Shown: positions 24,351 to 32,132 of the stretch, in pieces
Numbering within the stretch: position 1 is the first letter of the stretch
Layout: each line of letters begins with the position of its first letter
DNA from: Bacteroidales bacterium
GTDB lineage: Bacteria > Bacteroidota > Bacteroidia > Bacteroidales > WCHB1-69
DNA: 32,132 nucleotides
Reading direction: 5' to 3'
NCBI GenBank assembly: GCA_017613015.1
Contig: JAGAEQ010000087.1
Coordinates: 1-32,132, forward strand
Notes under the pieces: model-generated
The model's database searches: none
Seen by the model: the letters and a program-made list of their open reading frames with translations, nothing else
What the model was told of the DNA's origin: nothing
Program-made: the position numbers and the translations under genes

Positions 24351-26522
24351 ATGACCAGACGAAGCAGAAAAAAGAAGACAGAAGACCGGACGTATGAGCA
24401 GCGGATTCTGGAGGTGTACGCCAAGGCACCCTACCAGCCGTTCAATTATAAACAACTGTCCGCCAAGTTGAACATTACGGAAAAAGAGGAACGCGCCCGC
24501 ATACGGGAGGCGGTGGAGCAACTGCTGGCCTCTTCCGTGCTTGTGGCCGCCAACCGGGGCAAATACAAGCTGAACCCCATTCACTTGGAGGCGGACGAGC
24601 GCAAGGTCATTCAGGGAACCATCAGCATGAAGCAGACGGGAAAAGCCTATCTGCTTCCGGAAAACCCTGATTTGGAGGATATTTTCATTGCCGCCAACAA
24701 TACAGGCAAAGCCTTGAACGGCGACAAGGTCAAGGTACACCTTTTCCCTTCGCGCCGGGGCAAGCGTCCCGAGGGCCGCGTGGTGGAGGTAGTCAAGCGC
24801 GGCAAGCAGCGTTATGTCGGCACCATACGGATTTCGAAAAACATCGCCTATTTTGTGTTTGACGACATCGGCATCTCGTTTTCCGCCTTGGTGCCCAAGG
24901 AATCCCTGTGCCACGCCAAAGACGGGCAGAAAGTGGTGGTAAAACTTTCGGAATGGCCTGACAACATGCGCAATCCTGTGGTAGAAGTGACCCGGGTGCT
25001 GGGTTTCCCCGGCGACAACGAAGTGGAAATGATGTCCATTTTGCTGGACCAGAACTTCACCAACGAGTTCTCCGCCCAGGTAGAGAAGGAGGCGGCTTCC
25101 CTTCCGGTGGAGATTCCGGAAAAGGAATACCAGTCGCGGCGGGATTTCCGTCAGACCTGGACCATCACCATCGACCCGGCCGACGCCAAGGATTTCGACG
25201 ACGCCATTTCATACAAGGCCTTGGGGGACGGCAACTGCCAAATCGGCGTGCACATCGCGGACGTGTCGTATTATGTGCGTCCGAACACGGCGATTGACGC
25301 GGAGGCGGCGGATCGGGCCACTTCCGTCTACCTGGTGGACCGGACGATTCCCATGCTGCCGGAAAAGTTGTGCAACCAGGTGTGTTCCTTGCGTCCCCAC
25401 GAGGACAAACTCTGTTTCTCCGTGGTGTTTGTGATGGACGCTAAGGGCAAGATTCTCAAACAGTGGCTTGGCCGGACGGTGATTCATTCCGACCATCGTT
25501 ACAATTATGACGAGGTGCAGCAGGTGATTGAGACCCAGGAAGGGGAGTGCAAGGAGCAGCTGCTGGCCTTGGACCGCATGGCGAAAATCCTGCGGAAGGC
25601 CCGTTTGGAGAAAGGGGCCATACAGTTCGGTTCGGAAGAGGTCAAGTTTGTGCTGGACGAGCAGGGCCACCCCATCGACGTGTATATCCGCGAACAAAAG
25701 GACGCGCACCGTCTGGTGGAGGAGTTCATGCTTCTGGCAAACAAAAAAGTGGCTGAGTTTGTGGGCAAAGTGCCGCAGCAGACCGAGGCCAAGGCCTTTG
25801 TGTACCGGGTGCACGACCAGCCTTTGGAGGAGAAAATCGGCCATTTCAACCAATTTATCGGCAAATTTGGCTACAGTTTGCGCATGCAGTCCCGCAAGGG
25901 CTTGGCCAACTCCATGAACGAACTTTTCCACGAAGTGGAGGGGAAGGGTGAGCAGCACCTGATTGAGCAGCTGGCCTTGCGCACCATGCAGCGGGCCGTG
26001 TACTCCACGCAGAACATCGGGCATTACGGCCTGGGATTCAAATACTACACGCATTTCACCTCGCCCATCCGCCGTTACCCGGATTTGATGGTGCACCGGC
26101 TGCTGGCACGCTACATGGACGGCAAGCCCTCCGCCGACAAGGACCTTTTGGAGGAGAAGTGCCGCCACGCTTCCGACATGGAGCAACGCGCCACCGAGGC
26201 TGAGCGCAATTCCATCAAATACAAGCAGGCCGAATACCTTGCGGACAAAGTGGGGCAGGTGTTCGACGGCCTGATTTCCGGCGTGAGCAAATGGGGCATC
26301 TGGGTGCAGCTGGACGGCAGCAAGTGCGAAGGCATGGTTTCCGTCAAGTCGCTGAACGATGACTTCTATTATTTGGATGAGGAGAATTACCGCTACATCG
26401 GGCAGCGTCACGGCCGGATTTACCAGTTGGGCCGTCCGGCGAAGGTGCTGTTGAAGGATGTGGATCTGGCCCGCAGGCAAATCAATTTCCAGTTTGCGGA
26501 GCAGGCCGGCGCTACGCAGTAG
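24351..26522 (+). CDS. rnr: Ribonuclease R
   Basis: RNase R is a processive 3'-to-5' exoribonuclease that degrades structured RNA and takes part in RNA quality control. The 723-residue protein begins with a basic tail (TRRSRKKKTE) and a winged-helix-like segment (to about residue 85). Cold-shock domains follow (to about 230). The RNB catalytic domain carries the metal-binding aspartates in TIDPADAKDFDDAIS, then VHIADVSYYV, RTIPMLPEKLCN and TSPIRRYPDLMVHRLL. A C-terminal S1 domain (from about 640, FDGLISGVSKWGIWVQ) ends near the stop, without a long lysine-rich tail. Its last 11 bases overlap the 3' end of the convergent hydrolase gene. Confidence 0.96.
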   Translation: MTRRSRKKKTEDRTYEQRILEVYAKAPYQPFNYKQLSAKLNITEKEERARIREAVEQLLASSVLVAANRGKYKLNPIHLEADERKVIQGTISMKQTGKAYLLPENPDLEDIFIAANNTGKALNGDKVKVHLFPSRRGKRPEGRVVEVVKRGKQRYVGTIRISKNIAYFVFDDIGISFSALVPKESLCHAKDGQKVVVKLSEWPDNMRNPVVEVTRVLGFPGDNEVEMMSILLDQNFTNEFSAQVEKEAASLPVEIPEKEYQSRRDFRQTWTITIDPADAKDFDDAISYKALGDGNCQIGVHIADVSYYVRPNTAIDAEAADRATSVYLVDRTIPMLPEKLCNQVCSLRPHEDKLCFSVVFVMDAKGKILKQWLGRTVIHSDHRYNYDEVQQVIETQEGECKEQLLALDRMAKILRKARLEKGAIQFGSEEVKFVLDEQGHPIDVYIREQKDAHRLVEEFMLLANKKVAEFVGKVPQQTEAKAFVYRVHDQPLEEKIGHFNQFIGKFGYSLRMQSRKGLANSMNELFHEVEGKGEQHLIEQLALRTMQRAVYSTQNIGHYGLGFKYYTHFTSPIRRYPDLMVHRLLARYMDGKPSADKDLLEEKCRHASDMEQRATEAERNSIKYKQAEYLADKVGQVFDGLISGVSKWGIWVQLDGSKCEGMVSVKSLNDDFYYLDEENYRYIGQRHGRIYQLGRPAKVLLKDVDLARRQINFQFAEQAGATQ

Positions 26523-27315
26523 GGCAGGCAGGCAGTTCCTCCTGTTCCCAGTCCAGGTGGTTGGGGAAATTTTCGCGGAAGCGGTCAAGGCCGGTGCGGG
26601 AAAGGGTGGCGGACAAAAAGCCTTCCTCCGCTTCCGGCAGGGAGGCCATCACTTGGCCCTTGTAATCGATGATGAGGCTGTTGCCGCTGTAGAAAACGCC
26701 TTCGCTGTCATGGCCCACCCGATTGACCAAAAGCACATAAGCTTGGTTTTCAATGGCACGCGCCTTGGCCAAGGTCTGAAACGCCTCCTTGCGCGAGGCG
26801 GGCCAGTTGGCGGCCACAATCAGCACGTCGTAGAGGAAGCGGCCGTTTTCGTAGCGGTTGCGGCAGCTGAGGGGGAAGCGCAGGTCGTAGCAGGTGCGCA
26901 GCAGGAAACGCCATCCCTTGTAGGTGACCACGCAGCTTTGCGTGCCGGGGGTGTACAGCTCCGTTTCGCCGCCCATGCGGAAAAGGTGGCGCTTGTCGTA
27001 ATGCAGGCTTTGTCCGGGGTCCGTCCACAGCAGGCGGTTGTAGGCCTTCCCGTTCTCCTGTATGCTTAATCCGGCCACGATGGCGGTGTTTTTGCGTTCC
27101 GCCCATTGGCGGAAAAAACGGCTGCTTTCCCCGTCCGGGCTTTCCGCGCATTCAAGGCTGCGAGGCTGGAAACCGCTGATGCAGGTCTCCGGAAACGCTA
27201 CAAGGTCACAGTTTTCCGGAAGCTCAAGGAAGGCCGCTTCGTAGTGTCGACGGTTGGCTTCCGCTTGGTTCCACGCGATGTCCGTCTGGTAAAGCAGGCA
27301 GTGCAGGTCTTCCAT
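26512..27315 (-). CDS. Carbon-nitrogen hydrolase, omega-amidase (YafV/Nit2) type
   Basis: The 267-residue protein has the nitrilase-superfamily Glu-Lys-Cys triad: Glu43 in FPETCISGF, Lys108 in YDKRHLF and Cys142 in RTCYDLRFP. The sequence around the cysteine and the later VAANWPASR and ARAIENQAYVLLVNRVG closely follow bacterial YafV/omega-amidase proteins. These hydrolyse alpha-ketoglutaramate and alpha-ketosuccinamate to the keto acids and ammonia, a metabolite-repair role. I chose the ATG at 27315 because it begins the conserved fold and lies two bases after mltG; the open frame upstream is only the antisense/overlap region of mltG. It is the last gene of the ruvB-to-hydrolase cluster. The exact substrate is not proven by sequence. 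Confidence 0.87.
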   Translation of the reverse strand: MEDLHCLLYQTDIAWNQAEANRRHYEAAFLELPENCDLVAFPETCISGFQPRSLECAESPDGESSRFFRQWAERKNTAIVAGLSIQENGKAYNRLLWTDPGQSLHYDKRHLFRMGGETELYTPGTQSCVVTYKGWRFLLRTCYDLRFPLSCRNRYENGRFLYDVLIVAANWPASRKEAFQTLAKARAIENQAYVLLVNRVGHDSEGVFYSGNSLIIDYKGQVMASLPEAEEGFLSATLSRTGLDRFRENFPNHLDWEQEELPACPTA

Positions 27316-27317
27316 GT

Positions 27318-28355
27318 TCAGCGGGATATTTGGTGTTGGTTCAAGGCGGCGTGGTAGCGTTGGGCGTTGCGGGCATGCTCCGCCGCACTGGCGGTGAAGC
27401 GGTGGTAGCCGGAAAAATCCTCTTTGGCGCACATGTACAGGTAGGGGTGGTGTTCGTAGTTCAGCACCGCGTCAATGGCGGCAATGGACGGCATGCGGAT
27501 GGGGCCGGGCGGCAGCCCGGTGTGCCGGTAGGTGTTGTAGGGGGATTCGATTTCCAAATCACGGAACAGCAGCCTTTTCCTTCCGAAATCGCCCAGCGCG
27601 AATTTGACGGTCGGGTCCGATTGCAGCGGCATATCTTTTTGCAAACGATTGATATACAGTCCTGCAATGCGCGGCTGCTCGTCGGGGCGGAAGTTCTCTT
27701 CCTCCACAATGGAGGCCAGCGTCATGACTTCCTGCGGGGAAAGGGACAGCGCTTCCGCTTTCCGCAGGCGGCTTTCGTTCCAGAAACGCAGGTATTCCCG
27801 GTGCATGCGCTGCACAAATTCCGGAACGGAGGTGTTCCACCAGCATTCGTAGGTGTTGGGAATGAAAAGGCAGATGGCGGTTTCGGGCCGCAGGCCGTAG
27901 CGGGCGAGGGTGGAGTCGTCCGTCAGGTAGCGCAGCAGGTCGGCGGAATCCATTTCCAGTTGCCGGGAAATGCGTCCGGCTACATCGGGTAAGGTGTGCA
28001 AATTGTTGAATTTCAGTCTTACCGCGTCTTGGGCCCCGGAACGTAGCCGGGAAGTCAGGGTGTAGTTGTCGCAAGCGGCGGGGAGAAGGTAGCGGCCGGG
28101 TTTCAGGTGTCCGGGCAGTTTCCGCCAGCGGGCGACGGCTTGGAAACTCCGCAAATGCACCAAGGCGTCGGAGGTGTCCAATTGGTGCAGCAAATCGTCA
28201 AAACTGGAACCGGTATGGACGTACAGGCAGACCGGCGCTTTTTCCGGATACACGTTGGGGGCGAACAGCATGCGGTAGAAGGTCGCCGCGCCGCCTATGG
28301 CGAGGCAAAATAGCATCAGGCAAGGCAGCAGCCACCGCAGGAGTTTTTTTTTCAT
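27318..28355 (-). CDS. mltG: Endolytic murein transglycosylase MltG
   Basis: MltG cuts nascent peptidoglycan glycan strands inside the chain and so helps set strand length. The 345-residue protein has one N-terminal membrane helix (about residues 5-27), placing the rest in the periplasm. The YceG/MltG domain includes FIPNTYECWW, the catalytic glutamate region LASIVEEENF, RIAGLYINRL, PLQSDPTVKFALG and the closing SPYNTYRHTGLPPGPI and FTASAAEHARN motifs. The ATG at 28355 fits the membrane helix and lies two bases after the GNAT gene stop. The upstream in-frame start at 28397 would overlap that gene. Confidence 0.94.
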   Translation of the reverse strand: MKKKLLRWLLPCLMLFCLAIGGAATFYRMLFAPNVYPEKAPVCLYVHTGSSFDDLLHQLDTSDALVHLRSFQAVARWRKLPGHLKPGRYLLPAACDNYTLTSRLRSGAQDAVRLKFNNLHTLPDVAGRISRQLEMDSADLLRYLTDDSTLARYGLRPETAICLFIPNTYECWWNTSVPEFVQRMHREYLRFWNESRLRKAEALSLSPQEVMTLASIVEEENFRPDEQPRIAGLYINRLQKDMPLQSDPTVKFALGDFGRKRLLFRDLEIESPYNTYRHTGLPPGPIRMPSIAAIDAVLNYEHHPYLYMCAKEDFSGYHRFTASAAEHARNAQRYHAALNQHQISR

Positions 28356-28357
28356 AA

Positions 28358-28882
28358 TCAATAAAAAATGCGTTGCAACAGATAAGTGTCCTCCCATTCG
28401 GTCCCGGAGCGTTGCTCCCAGACTTTGAGGCAGCCGCTGCGCAGGAAGCCGTGTTTTTCGAACAGCCGCAGGCTGGGGAGGTTGGATGCGTCAATGTGGC
28501 AGTATACCTGTTTGAGGTGCAGCACTTCCGTGGCGTAGTGCAGCAGCAGCGTCAGGGCCTCCGAGGCGTAGCCCCGTTGCCGGAACCCCTTGCGTACAAG
28601 TATGCCGACGGCGGCGCGGCGGTTGGCCGGATGGAAGTCGAACAGGTCGATGCACCCGATGCTTTCCCGGGTTTCGTTCAGGCAAATCATCAGGCGGAGC
28701 TGCTTGAGCGTGTAGATGTCCTGGCTGCCGCAGCTGAGCACGTATTGTTCCATGGTGTGGCGGGAGAACGGCATCTGCGTGTCGCTGACCTTCCAGTTGT
28801 CCAAATCGTTTTCCATGTCGTAGAGGGGGTCAATATCCTCTAACTCAATGGCTCTCAAAAAAATATCCTTTCCTTGCATCAT
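28358..28882 (-). CDS. GNAT family N-acetyltransferase
   Basis: This 174-residue protein has the acetyl-CoA-dependent GNAT fold of the RimJ/SpeG-like group. It opens with DIFLRAIELEDIDPLYDMEND, and the acetyl-CoA pyrophosphate-binding motif is in KGFRQRGYASEAL. The ASNLPSLRLFEKHGF block near residue 135 is typical of these enzymes. The substrate (a protein N-terminus, polyamine or small amine) cannot be told. Its start codon overlaps the cdaA stop (ATGA, 28879-28882), supporting this start rather than the longer open frame that runs antisense-like through cdaA. mltG begins two bases downstream. Confidence 0.88.
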   Translation of the reverse strand: MMQGKDIFLRAIELEDIDPLYDMENDLDNWKVSDTQMPFSRHTMEQYVLSCGSQDIYTLKQLRLMICLNETRESIGCIDLFDFHPANRRAAVGILVRKGFRQRGYASEALTLLLHYATEVLHLKQVYCHIDASNLPSLRLFEKHGFLRSGCLKVWEQRSGTEWEDTYLLQRIFY

Positions 28883-29655
28883 GCCCTGAATTCTTTGCTG
28901 AGCAGTTCCTTCAACGCCTGGGGCGTGATGTGCTCGTGAATGATGCCGTTGGTGCAGTAGGAAATGTGTCCGGTCTGTTCGGAGACAATGATGGTGATGC
29001 AGTCGGTGTTTTCCGTCACCCCGATGGAGGCGCGGTGGCGCAGCCCCAGGTAGGACGGGATGTTCCCCTTTTGGGAAACCGGCAGTATGCAGCGGGCCGC
29101 CACCATTTCCCGGTTGCGGATAATCAGGGCGCCGTCGTGCAAGGGCGTGTTTTTGAAGAAAATGGTCTCGATGAGTTCGCGGGAGATACGGGCGTGTATG
29201 GGTTCCCCCGTCTTGACGATGTCGTCCAAAGGATTTTCCCTTGTCAGGACGAAAAGGGCGCCCGTCCGGCTTGCCGCCATGTTTTGGCAAGAGAGGACTA
29301 TCTCATTGATTTCCTGTTCGCTATAGTTTCCTCCCTCCTCTTTTTGCAGCATGATGTTCTTCAAAAAATTGTTTTTTCCTATGAAAAGGAAGAAATTGCG
29401 GATTTCCGGCTGGAAAATCACAATCAGGGCGATGACGCCCACGCCTAAGAACTGCCCCAGTATTTCCGACAGCATGTCCATGTGGAAAAGCACCACCAAT
29501 TTCCACAGAATGTAGAAAAACAGTATGCCGAAAAAGATATTGACGGCGGAGGTGCCCTTCAGCCATCGGAACAGAAAGTATAGCAGCAGACCTACAAAAA
29601 AGATGTCCAGAATGTCCGCTAGTCCGAAAGGAAGAAAATGGATGAGGTTCAACAT
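28879..29655 (-). CDS. cdaA: Diadenylate cyclase CdaA (c-di-AMP synthase)
   Basis: CdaA condenses two ATP into the second messenger c-di-AMP, which controls potassium and osmolyte balance and affects cell-wall homeostasis. The 258-residue protein has three N-terminal membrane helices (about residues 10-85). The DAC domain follows, with the catalytic DGALII motif and the RHRASIG motif, plus FFKNTPLHDGALI and TENTDCITIIVSEQTG. Length and layout are those of the membrane CdaA class. It lies six bases after gldB and overlaps the GNAT gene by four bases. Partner regulator genes (cdaR, glmM) are absent, as is usual outside Firmicutes. Confidence 0.95.
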   Translation of the reverse strand: MLNLIHFLPFGLADILDIFFVGLLLYFLFRWLKGTSAVNIFFGILFFYILWKLVVLFHMDMLSEILGQFLGVGVIALIVIFQPEIRNFFLFIGKNNFLKNIMLQKEEGGNYSEQEINEIVLSCQNMAASRTGALFVLTRENPLDDIVKTGEPIHARISRELIETIFFKNTPLHDGALIIRNREMVAARCILPVSQKGNIPSYLGLRHRASIGVTENTDCITIIVSEQTGHISYCTNGIIHEHITPQALKELLSKEFRA

Positions 29656-29661
29656 ATAAGG

Positions 29662-30705
29662 CTATTTCTTTACCGGTTTGTACCGGGCGTTTTTCAATAC
29701 GATCTGCGGGTCTTTCTCTTCAAACAGTCCGGCCAGATCACTGTCTTTGTTCTTGGCCATCCAGGCCCTGCATATCTGCCAGCCTATCCAGCTGCCGATG
29801 TTCCCCGGGGACTGCTTGCCGAAAAAGGCGGTGAAGGGCGCTTCGCCCACCAGTTTGCGGGAAACCAGATTGTCATTGGAATACAGGTAGTTCTTCTCGA
29901 TGAGAAAACTCCACACGTCGTATTCGTAAGTCTGTATCCACGCCAGCTGCTCCCTGGTGTAGCCGCAAATCAGCGAGTCGGGGGTGTCGGGAAGCGCGAT
30001 TTCCGCGAACATCCACCGCTTGCCTTCCAAAATCATGTCGTCTAAAATGCTGACGGAGGCGTTGTTGCTGTGTATCACCTGATAGGACAGGGCTTTCATG
30101 CAGTCGGCCAGCAGGTATTCCTTGGCAAGGCGGCGACGGATGAAGAGCGGCAGGATTTCACCTAACTGCTTGTAATAGTGGTAGTCCTTGCCCATGTACA
30201 TGTCCAATGAAATGATGAGCACGGAATCCACGTAGATGATAGGCGTTTCGTAGCTCAGGCCGGAAATGATGGTGTAGATGCGGGGAATGCGCATGTCCGG
30301 GAAAAGGAGGCGCAAGCGGGCGAAAGCGTCTTGAAAGGCTTGCTCCACATCGGACATGTCCGCGTACTTTTCCTGCACCTCTTTGTACAAACGTCTGTTA
30401 ATAGGGTCGTTCAGATAGGCTTTCAGTTGGGGGACGGAAGGCTCGTCGCCCAAAAAGAAGGCGTAGTTGCGTTGCAGGCTGTCCAGGCTTTTCTCCAAAT
30501 TCTCCTGCGGCAGGCTGAACAGTGCCTGGTCGTAGCGGTAGATGTGCACCGGATGCTTATCCTCGATTTTCTTGAGCTCCCGCGGGTTCACCTTGGGCTG
30601 ATGGTCGGGCGTTTTTTTTCCGCATCCCGCGAAACAGCAGGACACAACGGCCATCAGGCAGATGCCGAGAAAGCGGAGAAGTTTTTTTCGGTTAATACGC
30701 TCCAT
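29662..30705 (-). CDS. gldB: Gliding motility/T9SS-associated lipoprotein, GldB-like
   Basis: The 347-residue protein has a lipoprotein signal with lipobox FAGC and lipidated Cys28. The body fits GldB: an early HIYRYDQALF segment, a run about the number of residues to SLQRNYAFFLGDE, then IPRIYTIISG, DSVLIISLDMYMGKDYHYY and a C-terminal SPGNIGSWIGWQICRAWM. In Flavobacterium johnsoniae GldB is needed for gliding; in non-gliding Bacteroidales homologues are kept and their role is less clear, though T9SS cargo elsewhere in this window fits. The ATG at 30705 overlaps the end of rfbC by 14 bases. The much longer upstream frame is rfbC read in another frame. Confidence 0.85.
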   Translation of the reverse strand: MERINRKKLLRFLGICLMAVVSCCFAGCGKKTPDHQPKVNPRELKKIEDKHPVHIYRYDQALFSLPQENLEKSLDSLQRNYAFFLGDEPSVPQLKAYLNDPINRRLYKEVQEKYADMSDVEQAFQDAFARLRLLFPDMRIPRIYTIISGLSYETPIIYVDSVLIISLDMYMGKDYHYYKQLGEILPLFIRRRLAKEYLLADCMKALSYQVIHSNNASVSILDDMILEGKRWMFAEIALPDTPDSLICGYTREQLAWIQTYEYDVWSFLIEKNYLYSNDNLVSRKLVGEAPFTAFFGKQSPGNIGSWIGWQICRAWMAKNKDSDLAGLFEEKDPQIVLKNARYKPVKK

Positions 30706-31249
30706 AGCTGAACGGGCTTTCAAAATCTTTGAAAAATGGGGAGACCTTGTCCTTGTCGGAAATGACGGGCTCGCTGATGCCCCATTCCACATGGATGTCG
30801 GGGTCGTTCCAGCGGATGGCCCCTTCCGAATCCTTGTTGTAGTAGGCGGTGGTCTTGTATTGGAAAATCGTGTGCTCCTCCAAGGCCACGAAGCCGTGGG
30901 CGAAACCGGCTGGAATCCAGAACATATTGTTTTTTTCTGCGGAAAGCACCTCCGAAACGTATTTTCCGTAAGTCGGGGAGCCTTTGCGTATGTCCACGGC
31001 AACATCCAGCACGCTTCCCGTCACCACGCGGACCAGTTTGCCTTGGGCGAAGGGCGGTTTCTGGAAATGCAGGCCGCGAATCACATTTTTGGCGGAGAGG
31101 GACTGGTTGTCCTGCACAAAATCGGCGTGCAGCCCGGCGGCTTCCCACTGCTTTTTGTTGTAACTTTCAAAAAAATAACCCCTTGCATCGCCGAAAACTT
31201 TCGGCTGTATGACTTTCAGCTCGGGGATGGCGGTATTGATGATTTCCAT
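30692..31249 (-). CDS. rfbC: dTDP-4-dehydrorhamnose 3,5-epimerase
   Basis: RfbC epimerises dTDP-4-keto-6-deoxyglucose at C3 and C5, the third step of dTDP-L-rhamnose synthesis for surface polysaccharides. The 185-residue cupin protein shows GDARGYFFESYN, the catalytic His in NVIRGLHFQ, VDIRKGSPTYGKY, the PAGFAHGFVAL segment with the second conserved His, and the catalytic Tyr region YKTTAYYNKDSEGAIRWNDP. All active-site motifs look intact. The other rhamnose genes (rfbA, rfbB, rfbD) are not in the window. It lies one base after pssA and overlaps gldB by 14 bases. Confidence 0.95.
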   Translation of the reverse strand: MEIINTAIPELKVIQPKVFGDARGYFFESYNKKQWEAAGLHADFVQDNQSLSAKNVIRGLHFQKPPFAQGKLVRVVTGSVLDVAVDIRKGSPTYGKYVSEVLSAEKNNMFWIPAGFAHGFVALEEHTIFQYKTTAYYNKDSEGAIRWNDPDIHVEWGISEPVISDKDKVSPFFKDFESPFSYGAY

Positions 31250-31250
31250 G

Positions 31251-31964
31251 TCAGGCGGCGAATTTTTTACGAAAAATCAGTGAAACAATGATGTAGCAAA
31301 TCGTAATGAGAGGGATGGCTGCCAAATCAAACACAAACAGCAACGCGACACACAATAAGAGGAAAAGGTAGCGGTGCAGGTTTTCCTTCCATTTCAGGTT
31401 CTTGAATTTCAGCGAGAAAAGCGGAATATTGGAAAGCATCAGCAGGCTTATGAGCAGGCAGGCGGTGTAATTGACAAAGTAGGGGAGTTCAGCAAAAAAC
31501 AGGGATAGCAGGGTGAATGCCGCCAGAGGAATAGGCAGTCCTCTGAAATTTTCGGTCTGTCGCTTGTCCAAGTTGAATTTGCCGAGGCGCAAGGCACCAG
31601 CTGCGACAAAAATGGCGTAAATGGCAAATGGTATGACCAGTATGCCATGTGTTTGTGTTGAAAAAATAAATGAGGGCGCTCCTTCGGCAAAGTAAGGGGC
31701 GGTTTGCCCGACGTCCGTAATGTAGAGAATAAAGGCCGGAGCCACCCCGAAGGAGACCAGATCGGAAAGGGAATCCAGCTGCTTGCCCAGTTCCGACTTC
31801 ACATGCAGCATACGTGCCGCCAGACCGTCGCAGAAATCGAACAGCAGGGCAAGGCAGAGCATCAGTATGCTATCCATGAACTGGTTCTGGCTGGCAAGCG
31901 CAATGGCGGTGACTCCTGAGACAAGGTTCAGCAGTGTTATGCAGTTCGGAATATGCTTCTTCAT
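31251..31964 (-). CDS. pssA: CDP-diacylglycerol-serine O-phosphatidyltransferase
   Basis: PssA joins serine to CDP-diacylglycerol to make phosphatidylserine, the precursor of phosphatidylethanolamine. The 237-residue integral membrane protein has about seven hydrophobic segments. It has the complete CDP-alcohol phosphotransferase motif D-x2-D-G-x2-A-R-x8-G-x3-D-x3-D, beginning [10 protein letters not shown] near residue 43 and ending [11 protein letters not shown]. The [12 protein letters not shown] start is typical of PssA and supports this class over phosphatidylglycerophosphate synthase. Its ATG overlaps the ruvB stop codon by four bases. Confidence 0.94.
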   Translation of the reverse strand: MKKHIPNCITLLNLVSGVTAIALASQNQFMDSILMLCLALLFDFCDGLAARMLHVKSELGKQLDSLSDLVSFGVAPAFILYITDVGQTAPYFAEGAPSFIFSTQTHGILVIPFAIYAIFVAAGALRLGKFNLDKRQTENFRGLPIPLAAFTLLSLFFAELPYFVNYTACLLISLLMLSNIPLFSLKFKNLKWKENLHRYLFLLLCVALLFVFDLAAIPLITICYIIVSLIFRKKFAA

Positions 31965-32132
31965 TCGTCAAAAAGGTTAAGGGTGCCGTTCTTTGAGGGG
32001 ATGGAAACACCCAGATGTTTGTAACTCAATTCAGTGGCCTCCCTTCCACGGGGCGTGCGCACCAGGAATCCCTCCTGGATCAGGAAAGGCTCGTACACCT
32101 CCTCGATGGTGCCGGCATCCTCGCCCACCGCC
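31961..32132 (-). CDS. ruvB: Holliday junction branch migration helicase RuvB, C-terminal part
   Basis: The frame is open from the right window edge to the TGA at 31961-31963 and gives the last 56 whole residues of RuvB. They include [23 protein letters not shown], the DNA-binding winged-helix end of the protein, followed by a short tail ending NLFDE. RuvB is the hexameric motor that drives branch migration with RuvA. The ATPase domain lies beyond the window. It heads, in this window, a run of eight minus-strand genes with overlaps or gaps of at most six bases. Confidence 0.92.
   Translation of the reverse strand, partial: AVGEDAGTIEEVYEPFLIQEGFLVRTPRGREATELSYKHLGVSIPSKNGTLNLFDE

Noticed and set aside
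25209..26588. Open frame of 459 codons on the minus strand
   Set aside because: It is a shadow of the RNase R gene, with no signal of its own.

Overview
The window is a compact chromosomal stretch from a member of the Bacteroidota, most likely order Bacteroidales. Three things point there: repeated -7 promoter elements of the TAnnTTTG type with A-rich leaders and no clear Shine-Dalgarno sequences; two large exported proteins ending in type IX secretion (T9SS) type A sorting domains plus a GldB-like lipoprotein; and a gene set (rimO, class III ribonucleotide reductase nrdDG, cdaA, DUF1015) whose sequences read as Bacteroidales types. Coding density is high. I saw no tRNA, rRNA or CRISPR array.

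Layout, left to right. Bases 1-145 are the right end of an IS30-family insertion sequence. A secreted protein of about 17 MORN-type repeats and rimO follow on the plus strand. From 2871 to 9900 everything runs on the minus strand: nrdD-nrdG behind a cobalamin riboswitch, rdgB-recO, and malic enzyme-queD-secreted endonuclease/phosphatase. A BspA-like leucine-rich-repeat protein with a T9SS tail lies on the plus strand at 10474-12408 and is closed by a bidirectional terminator. Next come DUF1015 and dnaN (minus), then htpG, a lipoprotein and a polyprenyl-phosphate sugar-1-phosphate transferase (minus). The topoisomerase IV B subunit (plus) faces a 921-residue T9SS-exported protein with a duplicated N-terminal module (minus); a strong hairpin terminator separates them. 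RNase R (plus) converges on the end of an eight-gene minus-strand cluster: ruvB (partial), pssA, rfbC, gldB, cdaA, a GNAT acetyltransferase, mltG and an omega-amidase-type hydrolase.

Most of the window is housekeeping: replication and repair, RNA decay, protein folding, nucleotide and lipid metabolism, envelope building. The accessory content is the IS end, the MORN-repeat protein, the two T9SS cargo proteins and the lipoprotein before the sugar transferase. The best regulatory observation is the cobalamin riboswitch on the B12-independent class III ribonucleotide reductase, which suggests a B12-dependent reductase elsewhere in the genome. I found no clearly new multi-gene system. The most suggestive groupings are the lipoprotein/sugar-transferase pair and the tightly coupled cdaA-gldB-mltG cluster.
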